A model generated the notes under the pieces. That model did not search any database. It was not told the DNA's origin and saw only the letters and a program-made list of their open reading frames with translations. Positions 59,740 to 64,000 of a DNA stretch of 64,000 nucleotides are shown piece after piece. The position numbers and the translations under genes are program-made. How positions within the stretch are numbered: position 1 is the first letter of the stretch; the number at the start of each line of letters is the position of its first letter. The DNA is from JADLHS01 sp964561105 (GTDB taxonomy: Bacteria; Verrucomicrobiota; Verrucomicrobiia; Limisphaerales; JADLHS01): contig CAZLOH010000004.1 of NCBI GenBank assembly GCA_964561105.1, positions 62,001 to 126,000 on the forward strand. Reading direction: 5' to 3'.

Positions 59740-60109
59740 GGAGTGAGGCAGCGCGCTCACGTGCGCATCGTCCGCGAGCGCGTTATCCTGCGGAGGTGTT
59801 GCCTTCCGGCGAAGACTGCGATTCGCCGGCGTACCGTGTCCAAGAATCCGACCGTGGTGATTCTGGACAGTTTGTCTCAAGGGCCGACAGATTTTCCGGC
59901 CGACAGAGGTCATTCAGGGTATTCTTATTTTCAGAATCAGGATCCGTCGTCACGATGGATCCTGATTCGCTTTCATTTACCCCGTTCGCGGAGGGCGGCG
60001 GCAAGCCAAGGACACATAATCAGCCAGTTGGCGGCCAGAAACGTGCTTTAGTCATCGGGCGTTTTCTGGGCGGAGCCGTGCTCTGCCCGACGGAACCAGC
60101 CAGAATCCG
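59740..60109. other. 370-base intergenic region upstream of the pseudopilin operon
   Basis: No credible gene. It contains a perfect 12-base inverted repeat (59934-59968). A short tract at about 59925 is AT-rich (ttattttcag). It must hold the promoter of the pilin operon, but none stands out. Confidence 0.4.
59934..59968. promoter_or_regulatory. Perfect inverted repeat, 12-base arms with 11-base loop
   Basis: gaatcaggatcc (59934-59945) and ggatcctgattc (59957-59968) are exact reverse complements. It could be a transcription terminator-like hairpin (no T-run follows) or an operator for a dimeric regulator. It lies about 140 bases before the pseudopilin operon start. Confidence 0.45.
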
Positions 60110-60580
60110 ATGAAAATTAGACGGCAAACAGTTGAAACCAGGGCAAGGCAAATTGCACCACGTTGGCAGGCCGGCATGACTCTGGTGGAAGTGGTGGTGG
60201 CTCTGTCCGTCACTGGGCTGGCGGTGGCTGGCATTATCAACGGCTACAATTACTGCACGAACTCAGCCCAAAAAGCGGCGCTTTCCCTGGCGGCCAGCGC
60301 CCGGGCCATGGAACGAATAGAAGAAGTCCGCAGTGTGATGTGGGATACCACTCAGTACCCCGAGGTAGATCAGTTGGTGGCCGCAAACTTTCCCACGAAG
60401 GTTGTTTCTTTGGATTTGACGGGGGCCGGCGTCACCGTAACTCCCGCCACCCTCCGAACGGAGATTTCCCAAGTCTCGACCAATCCGCCGCTCAAACGGG
60501 TGCGCGTGGATTGCGTCTGGGATTACCAGGGTCTCCCGGTCACGAACACGATTGAGACGTTTCGCGCCCCCACTCAATGA
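60110..60580 (+). CDS. Type IV pilus/type II secretion minor pseudopilin (PilV/GspI-like)
   Basis: 156 residues. A basic leader ends at G-MTLVEVVVALSVTGLAVAG, the prepilin cleavage and N-helix with the conserved Glu at position 5 of the mature protein. The C-terminal part is small and beta-rich (RVRVDCVWDYQGLPVTNTIETFRAP, given as RVRVDCVWDYQG and VTNTIETFRAP). The size and place (first of three) fit a GspI/PilV-like minor pilin. Its TGA overlaps the next ATG by four bases. It would be processed by a prepilin peptidase encoded elsewhere. Confidence 0.82.
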   Translation: MKIRRQTVETRARQIAPRWQAGMTLVEVVVALSVTGLAVAGIINGYNYCTNSAQKAALSLAASARAMERIEEVRSVMWDTTQYPEVDQLVAANFPTKVVSLDLTGAGVTVTPATLRTEISQVSTNPPLKRVRVDCVWDYQGLPVTNTIETFRAPTQ

Positions 60581-61185
60581 AACTGCACCTCCACTCACGA
60601 CGTTCTTGCGTTGCCCCAGCCGGAAGTCATGGCTTTACGTTGCCGGAATTGATGGTGGCTCTGTCAGTCTTCATGCTGGTGATCGGCGGAGTGGTATTCG
60701 CGCACATTTACGGGTTGAGCATGTTTCGAATCACGGAAATCAAGCTCAACGCCACCGCCGATGCGCGCAAGACTCTGGGGCGAATGGCGGATGAAATCCG
60801 CACCGGCACCGACACTGCGGTTGGCAATGTGAAAAATGGAGTGTTCGAGGCGTTGTTAGATGGCGAAGCCCAACAGGGCACCGCCCTGTTGATCAATCCC
60901 ACGGCGAACAGCACGAACTACATCCTGTATTTCATGAATCCGTCCGACTCAACCTTCCGACGAACTACCAGCGCGCCGGGCAGCGCGGTCGTCCTCGCCG
61001 ATTCCATCACGAATAGCGTGATCTTTCGGGCGCAGGATTACAGCGGCCAGGTGTTGACCAATAGCCAGGGTGACTGCGTGATTCACATTGATCTTGAATT
61101 CTATCAACCCGAGCGTGCCCGGCAGCCGGCGGAGTTTTACAAGCTGGAAACGGCCGTCACGCGCCACGCCGCAGTCTCCCCATGA
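60577..61185 (+). CDS. Minor pseudopilin (PilW/GspJ-like)
   Basis: 202 residues. A leader ending GSHG is followed by FTLPELMVALSVFMLVIGG with the conserved Glu of prepilins. It is unusual in having Pro at position 4. The remainder shows a GspJ-like arrangement, with RITEIKLNATADARKTLGRM after the helix and a beta-rich end. It overlaps both neighbours with ATGA, so the three genes are translated as a unit. Confidence 0.8.
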   Translation: MKLHLHSRRSCVAPAGSHGFTLPELMVALSVFMLVIGGVVFAHIYGLSMFRITEIKLNATADARKTLGRMADEIRTGTDTAVGNVKNGVFEALLDGEAQQGTALLINPTANSTNYILYFMNPSDSTFRRTTSAPGSAVVLADSITNSVIFRAQDYSGQVLTNSQGDCVIHIDLEFYQPERARQPAEFYKLETAVTRHAAVSP

Positions 61186-62918
61186 AAACCGTCGCATCCC
61201 AAAAACCGGCCTGCGCCGGCAGCGCGTTGGCGTTGACCATGGTCATGACGGGCATTGCCCTGGCAATTCTCGCCAGCGCGATGACCTGGTCGGCCAACAG
61301 CACCCGCCTGACGCATCGTTCCATCCAACAGACCCGAACCGTAGCCGCCGCCGAAGCCGCCACCGAAAAAGTATTGAGCCGAATGACGCAGGACTATCTG
61401 GACGGAGGCGAAAAACTGGTGGTCAACAATCTCGCTTCGTATCGCCAGACCGTGCCACTGGCATCCGATTCACCATTTTGGAACGATTGGGAATTTTACG
61501 ATCCCTCGGGCAGTGTGGGTCAGACTTATGTTCAAGGCACCCTGGCCAGCAACTTTGTCACCCTTGGTTCGACGTATGCCGGTCTGCGCGGCTATGTCAC
61601 CAGCTACACCGTGGTGGCACACGCCCGTGAAACCGGCGCCGCGCAGGATGTCGCCGCCGGCGTGCTTCAGGAAGTGCAGCTAGCTCGCATCCCAGTCTTC
61701 CAGTTTGCCATGTATTCCTCGGGCGACATGGAAATCAGTTGCGGTCAACCTTTCACCATTGACGGACAGGTTCATGCCAATAAACGCCTTTTCGTCGAGC
61801 CGGGCAGCGACCTGACGTTCAAAGCCCACGTCACAGCCGTCACCGACATCCTGTTTGCGCGTCACCCGGACGATTCGCGATCCACGCCTCCGAACGGCAC
61901 GGTGGTATATCAGGTTCCCAAGGAATCACCCGTGGCGTCCATGACGCTGCCGATTGGAACCACCAACACGCCGGAAGCAATTCGCGAGATCATCCAGCCT
62001 CCGCCAACCGGGGAGGATCCCGGTTCACCGCTCGGCCGGGTCCGGTATTACAACCAGGCCGATATGATCATCGTGGTGTCCAATTCAAGCGTCAGCGCCA
62101 CGAGCGGCAAGTTCAACAACTTCAACACCCTGGTTCCCACCAACGAACTGGCAGCCATCGTCACGACGAACAACAGTTTCTGGGACGCGCGCGAGGGAAA
62201 GACCGTCCGGCCCATTGATATTGACGTGGGCGCACTTACGCAATGGAGCAAGGTCAACTCCAGTTTGCGACCGGCTTTGGGGGCACGCGATGTTTCCTCG
62301 GTGTATGTTGTGGATTACCGCACGTTGGCCGGCACTGAATTGGGGGCGGTGCGCGTGAGCAACGGCCTCGAACTTCCTGCCGCGGGGCTTACGTTGGCCA
62401 CCGGCCGACCTCTGTACGTCCAGGGTAACTATAACGAACTGGATTCGGCCAACCTGGGTACCACCAACACCAGCGCAACCCGACCCGCCTCGCTGGTCGC
62501 GGATGCCGTCACGATCCTTTCCCCCAACTGGTCGGATGCCAACAGCACCAATCTCCTCAAATCGCGCCCGGCGGTGCCGACCACCGTCAACGCAGCGATC
62601 CTGACCGGGGTGGTCGAAACCGCGAACGGTAACTACAGCGGTGGGATGGAGAATTTCCCGCGATTTCTGGAAACTTGGGGTGGAGGCAACATTTTCACCT
62701 ACAACGGTTCGATGGTGAAGATGTTTCCCAGTCTTTATGCCACAAATATTTGGGGAAAACCGAATGTTTATGATCCGCCGAAACGGAATTGGGCTTTTGA
62801 TTTGAATTTCTATGACGCGACCAAACTTCCGCCGTTGACTCCAAGCCTGATCAGAGTCTTCCGCGGGCAGTGGGCCACGGTGGCTCCGGATAAGAATGTC
62901 GCCTCCGCTTATCCCTAA
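61182..62918 (+). CDS. PilX/GspK-like pilin-assembly protein
   Basis: 578 residues. An N-terminal hydrophobic helix (about 13-37, GSALALTMVMTGIALAILAS) resembles the PilX/GspK N-region but lacks a clear FTLIE-type cleavage site. It is followed by an Ala-rich helix with RTVAAAEAATEKVLSRM. The long remainder is beta-rich and exported (QPFTIDGQVHANKRLFVEPG; ADAVTILSPNWSDANSTN), similar to PilX-like proteins of verrucomicrobia with a polymer-like repeating region. It is the third gene of the coupled unit; its role in a pilus or secretion tip is inferred from order. Confidence 0.78.
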   Translation: MKTVASQKPACAGSALALTMVMTGIALAILASAMTWSANSTRLTHRSIQQTRTVAAAEAATEKVLSRMTQDYLDGGEKLVVNNLASYRQTVPLASDSPFWNDWEFYDPSGSVGQTYVQGTLASNFVTLGSTYAGLRGYVTSYTVVAHARETGAAQDVAAGVLQEVQLARIPVFQFAMYSSGDMEISCGQPFTIDGQVHANKRLFVEPGSDLTFKAHVTAVTDILFARHPDDSRSTPPNGTVVYQVPKESPVASMTLPIGTTNTPEAIREIIQPPPTGEDPGSPLGRVRYYNQADMIIVVSNSSVSATSGKFNNFNTLVPTNELAAIVTTNNSFWDAREGKTVRPIDIDVGALTQWSKVNSSLRPALGARDVSSVYVVDYRTLAGTELGAVRVSNGLELPAAGLTLATGRPLYVQGNYNELDSANLGTTNTSATRPASLVADAVTILSPNWSDANSTNLLKSRPAVPTTVNAAILTGVVETANGNYSGGMENFPRFLETWGGGNIFTYNGSMVKMFPSLYATNIWGKPNVYDPPKRNWAFDLNFYDATKLPPLTPSLIRVFRGQWATVAPDKNVASAYP

Positions 62919-63028
62919 TCCAAGGGTTCGCTGCGGAGTCAGGTCAGTCTGGCCTTGAATCAATGGTATCGAACGCAGCATTCGACAGTTCGGCAGCTTG
63001 TTCGCTCTCGCGAGCCAGCCGACCGCAG

Positions 63029-64000
63029 ATGCCCGCAGGCCGGTTTAACCCGCCTGGTCGGGCAGGCGGCATTCATTCCGAGTGGAAGTATCAGGGAAGG
63101 CAGCCGTCCGGGCTGAAATCCACCGTCACGCTGGGTCTCCTGCTATTCGCTACAGCAACCGGTTACTCGCAATTAGTGGTCGCCCCTGATCCTTATACCG
63201 GCGCATACGAGAGTTCACCGCCGGATGTGGGAGTGTATCAGCGGGAAAAAAATCAAGAGGCGGCGCGCCGACGACAGGAACTTTATCGGAAGCGGATCGC
63301 CATCCCCGATGCCGTAGGTGATAATGTTCCTCCAGCGTATCCCGCCAGGAAACCAATCACTCCAAGCTCTGCGCCAGCAGTTCCCAGTTGGTTGGAAGCC
63401 AATGAACCCTTGCTGTGGTCGCTGGCAGCCTTTCTCGTGGCGGCCGGGGTTGCGATCCGGAAGTTTGCTCCGCACCGCGTCCAAGCGCTCAATGCCTACT
63501 TGAATCCGTGGGTAAACACGCCAGACTCACCTGGACTGGCGACCAAAGTTCGCGCGGAAGACGAAGCGCTCTCTTCATTCTTGGCGGCCTTCCGCGCAGG
63601 ACCCATGGCATCCGACGCGGGCCAGGCTCAGGCCGCTACAACGGACCCAGCCGTGCGCGCCGCGGCGATCACGAGCTTTTACGAGAAGGCACCCAACACG
63701 CTCGAAAACCAACAGTTGATGTTGCGCGAGATTGAACGCACCACCGACGAGGGCGGGCGGCAAAAAATTCTGGCCGCCCTGCGTTGGGAGATGCATGCTT
63801 TGCGCAACGAGTCCGAGGTGCCGGAGCTGTTGCCGGTCTGGCAAATGTCGTTCGCGTTGGAAGGGCTGCTCAAGCAACTCACAGACAATGCCGCCAATGT
63901 AACGCCTTCCACCCTGCGCACCCTCGCCGGCGCGCTGGAGTTCCTTCAGGAACTTTGCCACCCAGGCATCGAGCCGGATCTGCTGACGCGGCAGCCGATG
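63029..64000 (+). CDS. Unrecognised membrane protein, N-terminal part (cut by window edge)
   Basis: An open frame from ATG 63029 runs to the end of the window without a stop (324 codons). Residues about 31-48 (STVTLGLLLFATATGYSQ) form a signal peptide or membrane helix set behind a 30-residue leader. A charged segment follows (VYQREKNQEAARRRQELYRK), then a Pro-rich stretch. A second helix (about 124-140, PLLWSLAAFLVAAGVAIRKF) leads to a helical domain (LNPWVNTPDSPGLATKVRAE; SSFLAAFRAGPM; REIERTTDEGGRQKILAALR). I do not know the family. Its position after the pilin unit suggests a related surface or signalling function. Confidence 0.7.
   Translation, partial: MPAGRFNPPGRAGGIHSEWKYQGRQPSGLKSTVTLGLLLFATATGYSQLVVAPDPYTGAYESSPPDVGVYQREKNQEAARRRQELYRKRIAIPDAVGDNVPPAYPARKPITPSSAPAVPSWLEANEPLLWSLAAFLVAAGVAIRKFAPHRVQALNAYLNPWVNTPDSPGLATKVRAEDEALSSFLAAFRAGPMASDAGQAQAATTDPAVRAAAITSFYEKAPNTLENQQLMLREIERTTDEGGRQKILAALRWEMHALRNESEVPELLPVWQMSFALEGLLKQLTDNAANVTPSTLRTLAGALEFLQELCHPGIEPDLLTRQPM

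Noticed and set aside
1..64000. CRISPR array, rRNA operon, prophage or insertion sequence
   Set aside because: No regularly spaced direct repeats, no rRNA sequence, no transposase, integrase or phage structural gene was seen.

Overview
This is a GC-rich chromosomal window, most plausibly from a Verrucomicrobiota bacterium of the Pedosphaera/Limisphaera kind. The assignment is inferred from gene content: an FGly-type sulfatase, a prepilin with a C-terminal VDGH motif, a PSCyt-like cytochrome with a Gly/Pro-rich insert, a very large Rhs protein, a CotH/lamin-tail protein next to DUF4956 and VTC genes, and several families of short palindromic intergenic repeats. A 10-N scaffold gap inside junk-like G/C sequence (about 19036-19218) shows that this is a draft assembly.

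Layout. 1-4310: the 3' end of a dihydroorotase gene, two coupled stand-alone receiver proteins, and a divergent histidine kinase/NtrC-type regulator pair. 4360-9490 (minus): a tightly coupled sugar operon, xylose-isomerase-like enzyme > sugar porter > ROK kinase > class I mannose-6-phosphate isomerase. 10005-18487: small membrane protein, FAD/Fe-S D-lactate-type dehydrogenase, Nif3-like protein, secreted prolyl oligopeptidase, tRNA-Leu(UAA), Gfo/Idh/MocA oxidoreductase and SDR. 18488-25855: a polymorphic-toxin locus, in which a 1909-residue Rhs protein with an N-terminal C39-like peptidase and an AT-richer tip overlaps a Sel1-repeat candidate immunity gene. The locus is bracketed by two direct copies of a repeat and followed by a broken piece of another Rhs core. 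25856-28627: glutathione peroxidase, cupin, and a receiver-DUF4388 regulator with a small partner.

29382-40508 is a stress and energy block on the plus strand: tandem UspA, DUF883 protein, SLC13 permease, two small coupled proteins, sucA-sucB, ferritin (with a possible coupled leader ORF), dodecin, DUF2934 and a UbiB/ABC1 kinase. 40590-41242 holds a second toxin-tip remnant with an overlapping lipoprotein gene. 41647-45272 is DUF4956-VTC-CotH. Then follow a GT4 glycosyltransferase, a second SLC13 permease, a prepilin, a Ktr/Trk potassium pair and a sulfatase. 54068-58847 (minus) is a sialic acid catabolic cluster: N-acetylneuraminate lyase, MFS permease, NanM-type mutarotase and N-acylglucosamine 2-epimerase. 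The right end has a cytochrome c-type protein, a three-gene pseudopilin operon with ATGA overlaps, and the start of an unrecognised membrane protein.

Carbohydrate use (sulfatase, sialate cluster, sugar operon) feeds glycolysis and the TCA cycle (sucAB), and the ferritin/dodecin/Usp/GPx genes suggest oxidative and iron stress handling. Reading upstream regions by eye shows a recurring promoter form, a -35-like CTTTCC, CTTGCC or TTGACA, a 17-bp spacer and TAnnnT. It often lies only 6-11 bases before a start codon with no Shine-Dalgarno sequence.
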